A program made the position numbers and the translations under genes. Below, in pieces: positions 34,692-44,168 of a DNA stretch of 64,000 nucleotides (positions are counted from its first letter, which is position 1; the number at the start of each line of letters is the position of its first letter). A model generated the notes under the pieces. That model did not search any database and was not told where the DNA came from. It saw nothing but the letters and a program-made list of their open reading frames with translations. Source of the stretch: Tissierellia bacterium (GTDB lineage: Bacteria; Bacillota; Clostridia; Tissierellales; Peptoniphilaceae). The stretch covers positions 1 through 64,000 of the forward strand of contig JAAYQA010000062.1 in the NCBI GenBank assembly GCA_012519495.1. The letters are read 5' to 3'.

Positions 34692-34698
34692 GTGTGAA

Positions 34699-35403
34699 AT
34701 GCAGACTTTCACGATGCAGATTCCGGTGCACTTTTCCGATTCGGATGCATCCGGCCGCATGTCGCCTACTTCGGTGATGCGGGCCATGATCGAGAGTTCC
34801 ATGCGGCATTCAGATTCGGTGGAACAGGCGGATTTTCCCGGCTTCTGGGTCTTGTATCAATGGGATGTCGACTTTCATTCTTTCCCGAAGCCCGGCACGA
34901 CCTTGCAGGCAACGACATGGACGACCGGCTTTTACAAGTTTTATGCCTACCGGCAATTCCTTTTGGAAGAAAACGGACAAACGGTAGCCGAGGCGCGCAC
35001 CAGCTGGCTATTGCTTTCCCATTCCGATCAAAGACCTCTGCGCGTACCGGAAGCCTTTGCGGCCCGTTACGGGTCGGAGCTTTTAACCAAACAGCTAAAA
35101 ACGGAAAAAGAACCGGAATCCTTTTTGCCGGTGCACAAAGAAGACATTCGCGTACGCAGCTATCACATCGACGCCAATCAGCATGTAAACAACCTCGTAT
35201 ATGCTGACTGGGTTCTGGAAGCTATACCGCCGGTGTTTCGCGGTGCCCATGCACTGAAAAAGATGGTGCTCACCTACAGAAAACAAATCTTTTACCCGGA
35301 TACGGTGCAAACCGTCGCCACACAGGAAGGGGCAGAAATCGCTCATCGCATTGTAGATAGCAAAGGGGAAACCCGCGCCTGGGCGCGAACCCGTTGGGAG
35401 TAA
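34699..35403 (+). CDS. Acyl-ACP thioesterase
   Basis: 234 residues, the double hot-dog fold of bacterial FatA/FatB relatives. The catalytic region DANQHVNNLVYADWV contains the Asn-His-Asn pattern, and HFSDSDASGRMSPTS opens the first hot-dog. It releases fatty acids from acyl carrier protein. It lies 7 bases after zupT with a GTAGGTGTGAA site before the ATG. A terminator follows. Confidence 0.9.
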   Translation: MQTFTMQIPVHFSDSDASGRMSPTSVMRAMIESSMRHSDSVEQADFPGFWVLYQWDVDFHSFPKPGTTLQATTWTTGFYKFYAYRQFLLEENGQTVAEARTSWLLLSHSDQRPLRVPEAFAARYGSELLTKQLKTEKEPESFLPVHKEDIRVRSYHIDANQHVNNLVYADWVLEAIPPVFRGAHALKKMVLTYRKQIFYPDTVQTVATQEGAEIAHRIVDSKGETRAWARTRWE

Positions 35404-35420
35404 GTCTGACCTTATTTTGA

Positions 35421-35459
35421 GATCCTCCGATTTGATCCTCCGTCGGAGGATCTTTTTTT
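35421..35459 (+). terminator. Terminator with duplicated left arm
   Basis: GATCCTCCG occurs twice (35421-35429, 35434-35442), and either copy can pair with CGGAGGATC (35444-35452) before seven T. Confidence 0.82.
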
Positions 35460-35490
35460 GTGCAGAAAAGGGGAAAATTGTCGCTGTGGC

Positions 35491-35519
35491 TTGAAAGCAG
35501 GTAAAAAATCGGGTATAGT
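35491..35519 (+). promoter_or_regulatory. Promoter of the mraZ (dcw) operon
   Basis: TTGAAA (35491-35496) and TATAGT (35514-35519) with a 17-base spacer, directly ahead of the MraZ boxes. Confidence 0.85.
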
Positions 35520-35527
35520 AGAGTCAA

Positions 35528-35551
35528 GTGGAAGAAAGTGGTACGAAGTGG
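35528..35551 (+). promoter_or_regulatory. MraZ binding boxes (three GTGG repeats)
   Basis: GTGG occurs at 35528, 35538 and 35548, an exact 10-base period, between the -10 and the mraZ start. Tandem GTGG-type repeats one helical turn apart are the known operator of MraZ, which autoregulates the division cluster. Confidence 0.88.
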
Positions 35552-35578
35552 AACAAATTCCATAAAAGCGGGTGCGCC

Positions 35579-36016
35579 ATGAGCATGTTTATCGGAGAAT
35601 ACCATCATTCGTTGGATGACAAAGGACGAGTGAGTATGCCGGCCAAATTCAGAGAAGACTTAGGGGTTGTCTTTTACATTACAAAGGGGATGGACAGCTG
35701 TCTTTTTGTGTACGACAAAGAAGAATGGGAAAAGGCGGAAGAAAAAATCAATAATCTACGGCTCACCCGAAAAGACGCACGCGCCTTTTCTCGTTTATTC
35801 TTCGCCGGTGCATCGCAACAGTCCCTGGACAAGCAGGGGCGTGTTGTCATCCCACAGAATCTGCGGGAATATGCGGATCTTTCGCGGGATGTGGTTATAA
35901 TCGGTGTTTCCAATCGCGTGGAAATCTGGGATCGCGAAAAATGGGAAGCATACAATTCTTCGGAAGAATTCACCTATGACGCCCTGGCGGATCATATGGA
36001 TGATATAGATTTTTAG
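35579..36016 (+). CDS. mraZ: Division/cell wall cluster regulator MraZ
   Basis: About 145 residues with two AbrB-like half domains. The paired DxxGR motifs, DDKGRVSMP and DKQGRVVIP, are intact; they contact DNA in an oligomeric ring. It represses the dcw operon through the three upstream boxes. The start could be ATG 35579 or 35585; neither has a strong ribosome binding site. rsmH follows 9 bases after the stop. Confidence 0.95.
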   Translation: MSMFIGEYHHSLDDKGRVSMPAKFREDLGVVFYITKGMDSCLFVYDKEEWEKAEEKINNLRLTRKDARAFSRLFFAGASQQSLDKQGRVVIPQNLREYADLSRDVVIIGVSNRVEIWDREKWEAYNSSEEFTYDALADHMDDIDF

Positions 36017-36025
36017 AGGTTGCTT

Positions 36026-36949
36026 ATGAAACATATACCGGTACTCTTGCAGGAAGTATTGGATGGATTACAAATAAAGCCGGAAGGGATTTATGTAGAC
36101 GGCACCGTAGGAATGGGCGGTCATTCCTATGCAATTGCCAAACGCCTGACTTCCGGTCGTTTAATCGGAATTGACCGCGACCGGACGGCCCTGCAGGAAA
36201 GCGCAAGACGGCTGCAGGAATTTGGAGACCGGGTTCTTTTGCTACACGGTAATTTTACCGCGCTAAAAACGATTTTAGCGGAACAGCAGATTACCAAAGT
36301 AGACGGGATTCTGCTGGATATCGGAGTATCTTCCCCGCAGATTGATCAGGCCGAACGGGGTTTTTCGTATCTCAAAAACGGCCCTTTGGATATGCGCATG
36401 GACGCGAGTCAACAAACGAGTGCAGCGGATATTGTGCGGGAAGCCGATGAAAGCGAATTGGAAGAAATATTCTGGAAGTACGGGGAAGAGCGCTGGGGGC
36501 GCAAGATCGCGCAGCGAATTGTTCGCGAACGAACCCGACAACCCATTACTACGACGCTGGAACTTGCCGATATTGTGGAACAGGCGGTGCCCCGGAGAAA
36601 TCAGCGGGACGGACATCCCGCCAAGCGGATCTTTCAGGCGCTGCGCATAGCGGTCAATGACGAATTGGACGCCCTAACATCGGCATTGGAAGATGCCATG
36701 GAGCTTTTGCTGCCCGGCGGCCGGCTGTGTGTGATTACTTTTCACAGTCTGGAAGACCGCATTGTAAAACAATTTCTTGTGGAACAAAACAAGGACTGTA
36801 TCTGCCCGAAAGAATTTCCGGTTTGCGTTTGCGATCATCAGCGGATCGCGCGCATTATCACACGAAAACCGATCACGGCAGGACGCAAGGAGTGCGAGGA
36901 AAACCCACGTGCTGCCAGCGCGAAGCTGCGCATTGGAGAAAAACTATAG
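36026..36949 (+). CDS. rsmH: 16S rRNA (cytosine-1402-N4)-methyltransferase
   Basis: 307 residues. The SAM-binding motif is VDGTVGMGGHS; LDIGVSSPQIDQAERGFSY and ITFHSLEDRIVK are family signatures. It methylates C1402 in the decoding region of 16S rRNA. ATG 36026 has AGAGG upstream. Second gene of the dcw operon. Confidence 0.96.
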   Translation: MKHIPVLLQEVLDGLQIKPEGIYVDGTVGMGGHSYAIAKRLTSGRLIGIDRDRTALQESARRLQEFGDRVLLLHGNFTALKTILAEQQITKVDGILLDIGVSSPQIDQAERGFSYLKNGPLDMRMDASQQTSAADIVREADESELEEIFWKYGEERWGRKIAQRIVRERTRQPITTTLELADIVEQAVPRRNQRDGHPAKRIFQALRIAVNDELDALTSALEDAMELLLPGGRLCVITFHSLEDRIVKQFLVEQNKDCICPKEFPVCVCDHQRIARIITRKPITAGRKECEENPRAASAKLRIGEKL

Positions 36950-36960
36950 GAGAATCCGCT

Positions 36961-37374
36961 ATGGAAGCCCGCATAAGACGTAAAAAGAATCGATACAAGC
37001 GCAATCTCGCTAAAGGGGCGGGTGTTTTCTTATGCATTCTCTTTCTTGCCATGCTGGCTGCGTTTATTTTTCGCTATACCGAGATTGCCGGACTGGGGAG
37101 AGAAGCAGCCGAACTGGATACACGGATTGCAGAATTGACGGCTCGTAAAGACGCGCTGATTCATCAGCTGAATCCGTTCACAAAAAAAACCCATGTGGAA
37201 GAAATTGCGAAAAACGAGCTCGGAATGCAGTATAATAAGGAGAGAGTACCTATAGCAGAAAGGGTAGCCGAAGCGGAAGCGGATGGGGAATTGGAAGCAC
37301 CGGCTGTACCCGCACAGAATCCGACCCTGTTTGGGCAGCTGTCCGTTTTTGTGTTCAGTTTGCTCTACCGCTGA
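36961..37374 (+). CDS. ftsL: FtsL/DivIC-like septum protein
   Basis: 137 residues. Basic cytoplasmic N-terminus, one membrane helix (about 20-40), then a coiled coil (ELDTRIAELTARKDALIHQL) and an ELGMQYN-type element where FtsL proteins pair with FtsB/DivIC. The tail is Ala/Glu/Pro-rich. Sequence similarity in this family is weak; the call rests on position between rsmH and the PBP plus topology. AGGAG lies upstream of the ATG. Confidence 0.8.
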   Translation: MEARIRRKKNRYKRNLAKGAGVFLCILFLAMLAAFIFRYTEIAGLGREAAELDTRIAELTARKDALIHQLNPFTKKTHVEEIAKNELGMQYNKERVPIAERVAEAEADGELEAPAVPAQNPTLFGQLSVFVFSLLYR

Positions 37375-37387
37375 TAAGAGAGAATCT

Positions 37388-39259
37388 ATGAAAAAGACCA
37401 TTCATGTAAAACGACGGATAAGCGTTCTGCTTGGGCTATGCGCACTGATTGTAGCGCTGATTGCGGGACGCTTGTTTTATTTGCAGATTTTGAATCCCGA
37501 ATACCGACAGAAAATGCTCGAATTGATGCGTAAAACAATCGAGCTTTTTCCTACGCGCGGATCCATTACCGATCGTGACGGATACATCCTCGCGTATGAC
37601 GAGAATGCGTATGTCCTGTATCTGTTTCCTGAGGAAATAGAGGATAAAGAGGCGCTGCGACAGCAGATTATGGAGATCCTGCCGGCAGATCAGGAAACCG
37701 TGGATACCTGGCTGAACGGGGAGGGCACGATAACAGCCGATATAGACATCTCCCAGGAACAGGCGGATGCCCTTATGGCGATAGAAGCCCGGGGATTGTC
37801 GGTAATTACCCAGAATCAACGACGGTATGCGGAGAGTCTGTCTGCAGGCAGCCTGATCGGGTTTACGGGCCAGGATCATCGCGGTGCAGTCGGACTGGAA
37901 GCGTATTACGAGGATCTTTTAAAGGGAACGCCGGGAAAAATGCGCCTGTTTTCCTACTCGGGCGGGATTCCCGTTCCGTATGAGCAGGAAGTGCAGTATC
38001 CAAAAAAAGAAGGATATTCCTTGTCTTTAACGATCGATTCCGCCTTGCAGGAGATTGTAGTGGAAAAAGGACGCAAGGGATTTGAACGCATGCAGCCCCG
38101 GAAGATGTCGATATTGGCAATGGATCCAAATACCGGAGAAATGCTGGCATGGGCCGATTTTCCCCTGTTGGATGCGGCCAATCCACGGCGGGGCCGTACC
38201 GAACAGGAAATCGCCGAATTGGCACAGATGACCGAAGAAGAACGGGTTGACCGATATTATTCCATGTGGCGAAGTTTCAGTGCACAGGATGTTTACGAGC
38301 CGGGCTCGGTTTTTAAGGTGATCACGGCGGCGGCCGCTTATGAAGAGGGCACCGCAACCGATGAAACCGAATACTATTGCGACGGTGCCATACGGGATAT
38401 TCCGGGTGTTCTGATCCGCTGCTGGTCGTATGACGAGCCGCACGGGCATCTGACCTTTACCGAAGCCATGGATGAATCCTGCAATCCCTCATTTGTGCAA
38501 ATGATCCGCGCTTTAGGTAAAGAAAACAGCAAAGAATATATTGATGCCTTCGGTTTCGGAGAAAAGACCGGTGTCGGATTTCCGTCGGAGGAAGAGGGAA
38601 TTGTACCGCCCGATCCGGAAGAAATCAACGAGGCGACTTTTGCGACCAATAGCTACGGTCACGGGATCGCGGTGACACCGCTGCAAATGATCCGTGCCAT
38701 TGCGACTACCGTAAACGGCGGGGTTTTGTATCAGCCGCAGATTGTTAACCGTATTACCGATGCAGACGGCGAGACGGTACAGTCGTTTGCGCCCAAACCC
38801 TTACGTACCGTAATATCGGAGAATACTTCTGCCCGCATGCGGGCACTGTTGGAACACGGTGTGGAACACGGCACCGCTGACGGCGGCAGAATTCCCGGTT
38901 ATCGGGTGGGCGGAAAGACAGGCACTTCGGTTAAATTTGTCGACGGTGCATACAGCACTGAAACGGTGGTGGGTTCTTACGTTGCCGTATTTCCCGCCGA
39001 TGCACCGGAGCTGGTTCTTCTTGTAGTGGTGGATGAGCCACAGGACCGGTTTAGCGGAAATTCGACAGCGGCGCCGGTGGCAAAAGAGATACTGGAAGCC
39101 TATATTGCGCTGAATGGAATGGAACCGGTTACGGATACCGACACAAACGATAAAGAGGAGCCGCAAACCGAGAACACACTGACCTGGCCGGCGGATCCGG
39201 ACGGGGAAGAAGAGGAAGTTGACGAAGAAGCGCGCACCGCAGGATGCAATAGAGTATAA
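37388..39259 (+). CDS. Class B penicillin-binding protein (FtsI/SpoVD type)
   Basis: 623 residues. One N-terminal membrane anchor, a dimerisation domain (RGSITDRDGYILA), and a transpeptidase domain with SVFK (catalytic Ser307, Lys310), SCN and KTGTS. It crosslinks septal peptidoglycan with FtsW (41587). There is no PASTA domain; the tail is acidic. It starts 13 bases after ftsL. Division FtsI versus sporulation SpoVD cannot be separated here, but the position favours division. Confidence 0.93.
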   Translation: MKKTIHVKRRISVLLGLCALIVALIAGRLFYLQILNPEYRQKMLELMRKTIELFPTRGSITDRDGYILAYDENAYVLYLFPEEIEDKEALRQQIMEILPADQETVDTWLNGEGTITADIDISQEQADALMAIEARGLSVITQNQRRYAESLSAGSLIGFTGQDHRGAVGLEAYYEDLLKGTPGKMRLFSYSGGIPVPYEQEVQYPKKEGYSLSLTIDSALQEIVVEKGRKGFERMQPRKMSILAMDPNTGEMLAWADFPLLDAANPRRGRTEQEIAELAQMTEEERVDRYYSMWRSFSAQDVYEPGSVFKVITAAAAYEEGTATDETEYYCDGAIRDIPGVLIRCWSYDEPHGHLTFTEAMDESCNPSFVQMIRALGKENSKEYIDAFGFGEKTGVGFPSEEEGIVPPDPEEINEATFATNSYGHGIAVTPLQMIRAIATTVNGGVLYQPQIVNRITDADGETVQSFAPKPLRTVISENTSARMRALLEHGVEHGTADGGRIPGYRVGGKTGTSVKFVDGAYSTETVVGSYVAVFPADAPELVLLVVVDEPQDRFSGNSTAAPVAKEILEAYIALNGMEPVTDTDTNDKEEPQTENTLTWPADPDGEEEEVDEEARTAGCNRV

Positions 39260-39287
39260 TAGATAAGCGAAAAGGAGAGTGGATTAT

Positions 39288-40259
39288 TTGAGCATAGAAT
39301 TTGCAGGAATCCCTGCTTTATTTATGAGCTTTATTGCAACCGTGGTGCTTTCGCGGATCGGGATCCCGATTATCCGGGCCAAAAAAATGGGGCAGCCGAT
39401 CCGCGACGACGGACCGGAAAGCCATCATGCGAAAAGCGGAGTACCGACAATGGGCGGTATTCTGATGGTGATACCGGTGCTGCTGATTGCTTTGGTATTC
39501 GGTGGCGACCGGTCCGGGTGGCTGGTTCTTTTAGGGATGCTCTTTTTAGGGGCGGTCGGTTTTATTGACGATTATGAAAAGCTGACAAAAAAACAATCCT
39601 TGGGTCTGGATGAGCGCCAAAAGATCATTTTGCAAGTGTCTCTGGCGGCGGTGCTGGTTGTTCTCTATGGGCTGCTTACCCAACAGCCGCATCTGCAGTT
39701 TATTCCTTTCAGCAGGCAGGCGATCGACTTTTCTGTTTTTGCTTATCCCCTGTATCTGTTTGTGATTGTGGGCTGTGTGAATGCAGCCAATCTGACAGAC
39801 GGTCTGGACGGGTTAAACAGCCTGGTGTCTTTGTTTGTGTTTTTTGCTTATGCATGGATTGCGCATTTGCAGGGACAGGTAGGGGCCATGGTCGGTGCCC
39901 TGAGTTTTGCCGGTGCCCTGATCGCTTTTTTGTTTTTCAATGCAAATCCGGCTTCCATTTTTATGGGAGATACCGGGTCGATGGCAATCGGTGGGGCGGT
40001 CGCCATGCTGTCCATCGTTACAAAAACCGTTTGGTTTTTGCCGATTATCGGGATCATTTACGTAATAGAAGCCGCATCGGTTTTGATACAAACGTTTTAT
40101 TATCGCCGTACCGGTGGCAAGCGGATCTTTTTGATGAGTCCGATTCATCATCATTATGAACTGAAAGGCGTGCCCGAACAGAAAATAGTCATATGGTTCG
40201 GCATGATCAGCCTGTTGGCGGCTCTTCTTGGTGTTTGGATGTATCGAGGTGTTCTATGA
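39288..40259 (+). CDS. mraY: Phospho-N-acetylmuramoyl-pentapeptide-transferase
   Basis: 323 residues, about ten membrane helices. Signature stretches: HHAKSGVPTMGGI, GFIDDYEKL, NLTDGLDGL and GDTGSMAIGG. It makes lipid I from UDP-MurNAc-pentapeptide and undecaprenyl phosphate. TTG 39288 is the best start: AAAGGAG lies 10 bases before it, while GTG 39279 is only one base from that site. It overlaps murD by 4 bases. Confidence 0.95.
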   Translation: MSIEFAGIPALFMSFIATVVLSRIGIPIIRAKKMGQPIRDDGPESHHAKSGVPTMGGILMVIPVLLIALVFGGDRSGWLVLLGMLFLGAVGFIDDYEKLTKKQSLGLDERQKIILQVSLAAVLVVLYGLLTQQPHLQFIPFSRQAIDFSVFAYPLYLFVIVGCVNAANLTDGLDGLNSLVSLFVFFAYAWIAHLQGQVGAMVGALSFAGALIAFLFFNANPASIFMGDTGSMAIGGAVAMLSIVTKTVWFLPIIGIIYVIEAASVLIQTFYYRRTGGKRIFLMSPIHHHYELKGVPEQKIVIWFGMISLLAALLGVWMYRGVL

Positions 40260-41590
40260 AAATCAGTACCCTGTCTGTTCTGATTATGGGGGGCGGTGTT
40301 ACGGGAAAAGCGGCGGCGGAAGCGTTGCTGCCTGCAGCCGGACGCGTTGCCATTTATGACGAAGGAAAAGAGAAAGCAATGGAATTGAAAGCGGCGTTTC
40401 CGGATGTGGCTGTATACGATACGGTGGAGACGGTTCCTTTTTCTGAATTTACGCTACTATTGAAAAGCCCGGGGATCCAGCCGGATCATCCGCTTTTGCT
40501 TCGCGCGGAACAAGCCGGGCTACCGGTTTGGAGCGATGTGGAACTGGCTTACCGCCTGTTTCCAGAGCGAACCATCGCCGGTGTAACCGGGACAAACGGT
40601 AAAACGACGACCACAGCCCTTTTATGTCATATCGCCGCGCAGGAAAAAACCGTACACTGTTTGGGCAATATTGGGGTCGGTGTGCTGCCGGCGTTTTTTC
40701 AGGGATCCGATGCGGATCTGTATATTATTGAACTGAGCAGTTTTCAGCTTACACACAGCCCGAGCCTGCGCGTGTCGGTTTCCGGAATACTCAATTTGTC
40801 GCCGGACCATATCAACTGGCATAAGTCGATGGAGGCTTATGTGGCGGCAAAAGCACGACTGCTCTTGCAGCAGGAGGCAGAGGACACGGCCGTGATCAAT
40901 CGGGATGAGCCTCTTTTGCAGGAGATTGCCCAACAGACGCGCGCAAAAATCCTGCCGATCTCCTTGCAGGAACCGGTAGACGGCTATTATAAAGAAGGCG
41001 AGCAGATGATGCGGCGGGGCAAACCGTTTTTTGCTTTTTCCGAGCTGCAGATACCGGGGCTTCATAATCAGCAAAATGCACTGGTTGCTACTGCCATGGC
41101 AGAGAGCCTCGGCATTTCCGATGAAGCCATCAAAGAAGGATTGCGTACATTTGCCGGCGTGGCGCACCGAATGGAATACATCGGGGAGAGCCATGGGATT
41201 CGCTTTATCAACGATTCCAAAGGAACCAATGTGGATGCGAGCATAAAAGCTGTGGAGGCGTTGCCGTATCCGATCCGTTTGCTGGCAGGAGGGATGGACA
41301 AGAAGGTTTCCTATTTGCCGCTGATTGAGAAACTGGAAGGAAAAGTCGAAAAACTGTATTTATACGGGGAAACGGCAGCACTGATCCGGGATACGGCATT
41401 GGAATTTGGTTTTACCCGCATAGAGATGTTTCCCGGTCTGGAAGAAGCGGTTAAAAAAGCCTATGCCGACAGTGCGCCGAATGATCAGATTCTTTTGTCG
41501 CCGGCTTCTGCCAGTTGGGACATGTATCCCAATTTTGAAACGCGGGGCGAGCATTTTCGCAGCATTGCAAAGGACCTCGGGGTCAAATGA
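40256..41590 (+). CDS. murD: UDP-N-acetylmuramoyl-L-alanine--D-glutamate ligase
   Basis: 444 residues. ATP-binding GVTGTNGKTTT, NLSPDHINWHKSMEAY and FINDSKGTNVDA mark the three Mur-ligase domains. It adds D-glutamate to the nucleotide precursor in the cytoplasm. Start and stop overlap mraY and ftsW by 4 bases each (ATGA), so the block is translationally coupled. murE and murF, usual neighbours, are absent here. Confidence 0.96.
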   Translation: MKISTLSVLIMGGGVTGKAAAEALLPAAGRVAIYDEGKEKAMELKAAFPDVAVYDTVETVPFSEFTLLLKSPGIQPDHPLLLRAEQAGLPVWSDVELAYRLFPERTIAGVTGTNGKTTTTALLCHIAAQEKTVHCLGNIGVGVLPAFFQGSDADLYIIELSSFQLTHSPSLRVSVSGILNLSPDHINWHKSMEAYVAAKARLLLQQEAEDTAVINRDEPLLQEIAQQTRAKILPISLQEPVDGYYKEGEQMMRRGKPFFAFSELQIPGLHNQQNALVATAMAESLGISDEAIKEGLRTFAGVAHRMEYIGESHGIRFINDSKGTNVDASIKAVEALPYPIRLLAGGMDKKVSYLPLIEKLEGKVEKLYLYGETAALIRDTALEFGFTRIEMFPGLEEAVKKAYADSAPNDQILLSPASASWDMYPNFETRGEHFRSIAKDLGVK

Positions 41591-42711
41591 AAGGCTTTCG
41601 CACGAAATCCGATCTGCGTCTTTTGCTATTGACCCTTATACTTTGTGTTATCGGACTGGTCATGGTGTTCAGTGCCAGTTTTCCGTATTCCTTGCGTCTG
41701 CACGATGTATCCTATGAGATTTTTTTGAAGCAGCTGCTGTTTTTCGGGATCGGGTTTGTCCTCATGATCCTCGTATCCAATATCCCGCTTCGTTTTTACC
41801 GGAAGCATGCCTATCTTCTGTTGCTTGTGGCGCTGTTTTTGTCGGGACTGGTGTTTACACCGCTGGGGACCAATCTGGGGACTTTTTCCCGGCGCTGGAT
41901 TGATCTGCGCTTTACAACCCTTATGCCGTCAGACATTATCAAGGGAGCGAGCATTCTGGCAATGGCAAGGTTTATAGCGGGGAACCGGCGGCCGCAGAGC
42001 TTTCGGCATGGAACGCTGCCCGCTTTTGTACTCATTGCCCTGTGCTGTATACCGGTGATGCTGCAACCGGATACCTCAACCACCTTTATTATCGGCGCGG
42101 TCCTGTTTGCTTTATACGCCGTCTTTGCGATGAATCTCAGGCATTTGCTGCCGGGAATCGGGGTCGTAACGGGGCTTCTTGCCTTGTATATCGGTGCGGA
42201 TCCCTATCGTTGGGAACGGATTACCGCCATGTGGAATCCTTTGAAGGATTATTACGGATCCGGCTGGCAGCTGGCACAATCCCTGTTTGCGGTCGCATCG
42301 GGTGGCGTGTTCGGACGGGGTTTGGCTAAAAGCGTGCAGAAATTTTCGAATCTGTCCGAAGCACATAATGACTTTATCTTTGCCGTACTGGCAGAAGAAT
42401 TCGGATTTATCGGATCCATGCTTGTCGTTATACTATATGTATTGCTCATTATGCGGATATTGCAGATCGCACTGAATCATCCCGACCGCTTTGCACAGGT
42501 CACAGGTACCGGTATTGCGGCTCTGATTGCCCTGCAGGCCATGGTGAATATCCTGGTGTCTTTAGGGCTGGCACCGCCGACCGGCGTTACCCTGCCGTTT
42601 ATCAGTTATGGCGGTACATCGCTGATGATGTTTATGGGACTGATCGGTGTGGTCCTTCAGATATCCCGAAAAGAACGGAGGGAAACAACAGCAGATGAAA
42701 GTACTGATTAG
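41587..42711 (+). CDS. ftsW: SEDS peptidoglycan glycosyltransferase
   Basis: 374 residues with ten membrane helices. VMVFSAS at the start, the QPDTSTT stretch (catalytic-type Asp region) and PPTGVTLPFISYGGTS near the end are SEDS signatures. It polymerises lipid II at the septum with the class B PBP. Position between murD and murG favours FtsW over RodA. The last 17 bases overlap murG. Confidence 0.94.
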   Translation: MKGFRTKSDLRLLLLTLILCVIGLVMVFSASFPYSLRLHDVSYEIFLKQLLFFGIGFVLMILVSNIPLRFYRKHAYLLLLVALFLSGLVFTPLGTNLGTFSRRWIDLRFTTLMPSDIIKGASILAMARFIAGNRRPQSFRHGTLPAFVLIALCCIPVMLQPDTSTTFIIGAVLFALYAVFAMNLRHLLPGIGVVTGLLALYIGADPYRWERITAMWNPLKDYYGSGWQLAQSLFAVASGGVFGRGLAKSVQKFSNLSEAHNDFIFAVLAEEFGFIGSMLVVILYVLLIMRILQIALNHPDRFAQVTGTGIAALIALQAMVNILVSLGLAPPTGVTLPFISYGGTSLMMFMGLIGVVLQISRKERRETTADESTD

Positions 42712-43795
42712 CGGTGGCGGCACCGGCGGCCACATCTACCCGGCGCTGGCTATCGCAGAGGAATTGCGCCGCCGGGATCCTTCCCTGGAATTATTATATG
42801 TCGGCACGAAAGACGGAAGAGAAAACGATCTCGTTCCGCGGGCAGGATTGCCTTTTGCCACGATCGAGATTCAGGGGATGCCGAGAAAAATCTCCCCGGC
42901 GATGTTTCCTTTCGGGGTGTATCTGCTTCGGGGTCTGGCACAAGCCGGGCGGATACTCCGTACATTCAAACCGGATTTTGCGATCGGCACCGGGGGATTT
43001 GTCAGCGGTCCGGTTTTGTACCGGGCTGCACGAGGCGGGCATTATACGCTGATCCATGAGCAAAACAGTTATCCCGGCATTGCCAACCGGATTCTTTCCC
43101 GGTATGTGGATGATATTGCCGTAACCTTTGAAGAGTCGATTCCTTATTTTTCCGATCATGCAAGAAAAACCCTGACAGGCAATCCGATTCGTTCCGTTTT
43201 CTTTTCTCTGCAGCGTGAGGTGTCGCTGTATGAAAAATACGGTCTGGATCCCAATCGAAAAACCGTCTTTGTTTTTGGCGGGAGCAATGGACATGACAGC
43301 ATCAACGAAGCGGTGGCCGGTATGAAAGAGGCCTTTGTTGCCACACCGTATCAGATGGTTCTGGTGACCGGACCGGATCATTACGATTCGATGAAAGATC
43401 GGTTTGCAGAAGACGGAAATATCCGTTTATATCCTTATTTGTTTGACATCCATGAGATGTATGCCATTGCGGATCTGATGGTGACAAGCAGCGGTGCGAT
43501 CACCCTGGCAGAGATACAGGCTGCGGGACTTGCGTCGATACTGATTCCAAAAGCGTACACAACCGAAAATCACCAGGCAAAAAATGCCTTTGCTGTCCGG
43601 GACAAAAAGGCGGCGGAAGTTTTGGAGGAGAAGAATTTAGACAAGGAGAGTCTCTTTCTTGCCATCGAATCGCTTCTGAAAGATGAAAAGAAACTGGAAG
43701 AAATGAAAAAGGCAAGTAAAAACTTAGGCATGCCACATGCCGCAAAAGAGATTGTCGACCTTGCATGGGCCGGTTGGGAGCAAAAAATGCGATAG
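42695..43795 (+). CDS. murG: UDP-GlcNAc:lipid I N-acetylglucosaminyltransferase
   Basis: 366 residues, GT-B fold. GGGTGGHIYPALAIAEEL at the N-terminus, HEQNSYPGIANR, and the donor site SSGAITLAEIQAAGLASILIP are diagnostic. It converts lipid I to lipid II on the inner face of the membrane. CGGAGGGAAAC precedes ATG 42695. A terminator 20 bases after the stop ends the mraZ-murG operon before ftsZ. Confidence 0.96.
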   Translation: MKVLISGGGTGGHIYPALAIAEELRRRDPSLELLYVGTKDGRENDLVPRAGLPFATIEIQGMPRKISPAMFPFGVYLLRGLAQAGRILRTFKPDFAIGTGGFVSGPVLYRAARGGHYTLIHEQNSYPGIANRILSRYVDDIAVTFEESIPYFSDHARKTLTGNPIRSVFFSLQREVSLYEKYGLDPNRKTVFVFGGSNGHDSINEAVAGMKEAFVATPYQMVLVTGPDHYDSMKDRFAEDGNIRLYPYLFDIHEMYAIADLMVTSSGAITLAEIQAAGLASILIPKAYTTENHQAKNAFAVRDKKAAEVLEEKNLDKESLFLAIESLLKDEKKLEEMKKASKNLGMPHAAKEIVDLAWAGWEQKMR

Positions 43796-43817
43796 GCGCA
43801 GAATACAAATCAGTAAA

Positions 43818-43847
43818 AACAGGCGGACTGTGATCCGCCTGTTTTTT
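43818..43847 (+). terminator. Terminator after murG
   Basis: AACAGGCGGA (43818-43827) pairs with TCCGCCTGTT (43834-43843), followed by more T. Confidence 0.9.
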
Positions 43848-44113
43848 ATGAGAAAGAAGGAAATTTTTGTATGAAGATACCACAGGTTCATGAAGTGAAA
43901 AGATTGAAGAAGAGACAATCGGTAGAAACAAGCCATATAAAGAGATGGAATGCATTGTACTAAAAGTACACAGAAATATAAAGTACAAATAATGCGTACA
44001 AAAAATGAAAATTCATACTTTGCGAACAATTAGAAAGAGGCCTTATAAACGTTGAATTTCAAACATCTAAAAAATAAAATCTTTGAAAAAGGCTTCCATT
44101 TTTATTGTAAGAT
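43848..44113. other. AT-rich gene-free tract between murG and ftsZ
   Basis: About 270 bases, purine-rich on the plus strand and clearly richer in A+T than the flanking genes. The only frame with a plausible start is a 30-codon one at 43871-43963 (MKIPQVHEVKRLKK...), with a weak AAGGA site and no recognised family. AAAGTACA-type words repeat (43963-43988). In many Firmicutes ftsA, ftsQ or sepF would lie near here; I see no remnant of them. Confidence 0.5.
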
Positions 44114-44122
44114 TGGTATAAT
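44114..44122 (+). promoter_or_regulatory. Extended -10 promoter of ftsZ
   Basis: TGG directly precedes TATAAT (44117-44122), 46 bases ahead of the ftsZ start. No clear -35, as expected for an extended -10 promoter. Confidence 0.65.
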
Positions 44123-44168
44123 GAATTCACGTAATTGAACGAGCAAGCACTGCAAGGAGGATGACCAT

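Noticed and set aside
43871-43963. 30-codon frame in the AT-rich tract before ftsZ
   Set aside because: Weak ribosome binding site, no family, and short enough to occur by chance; reported only in the tract description.
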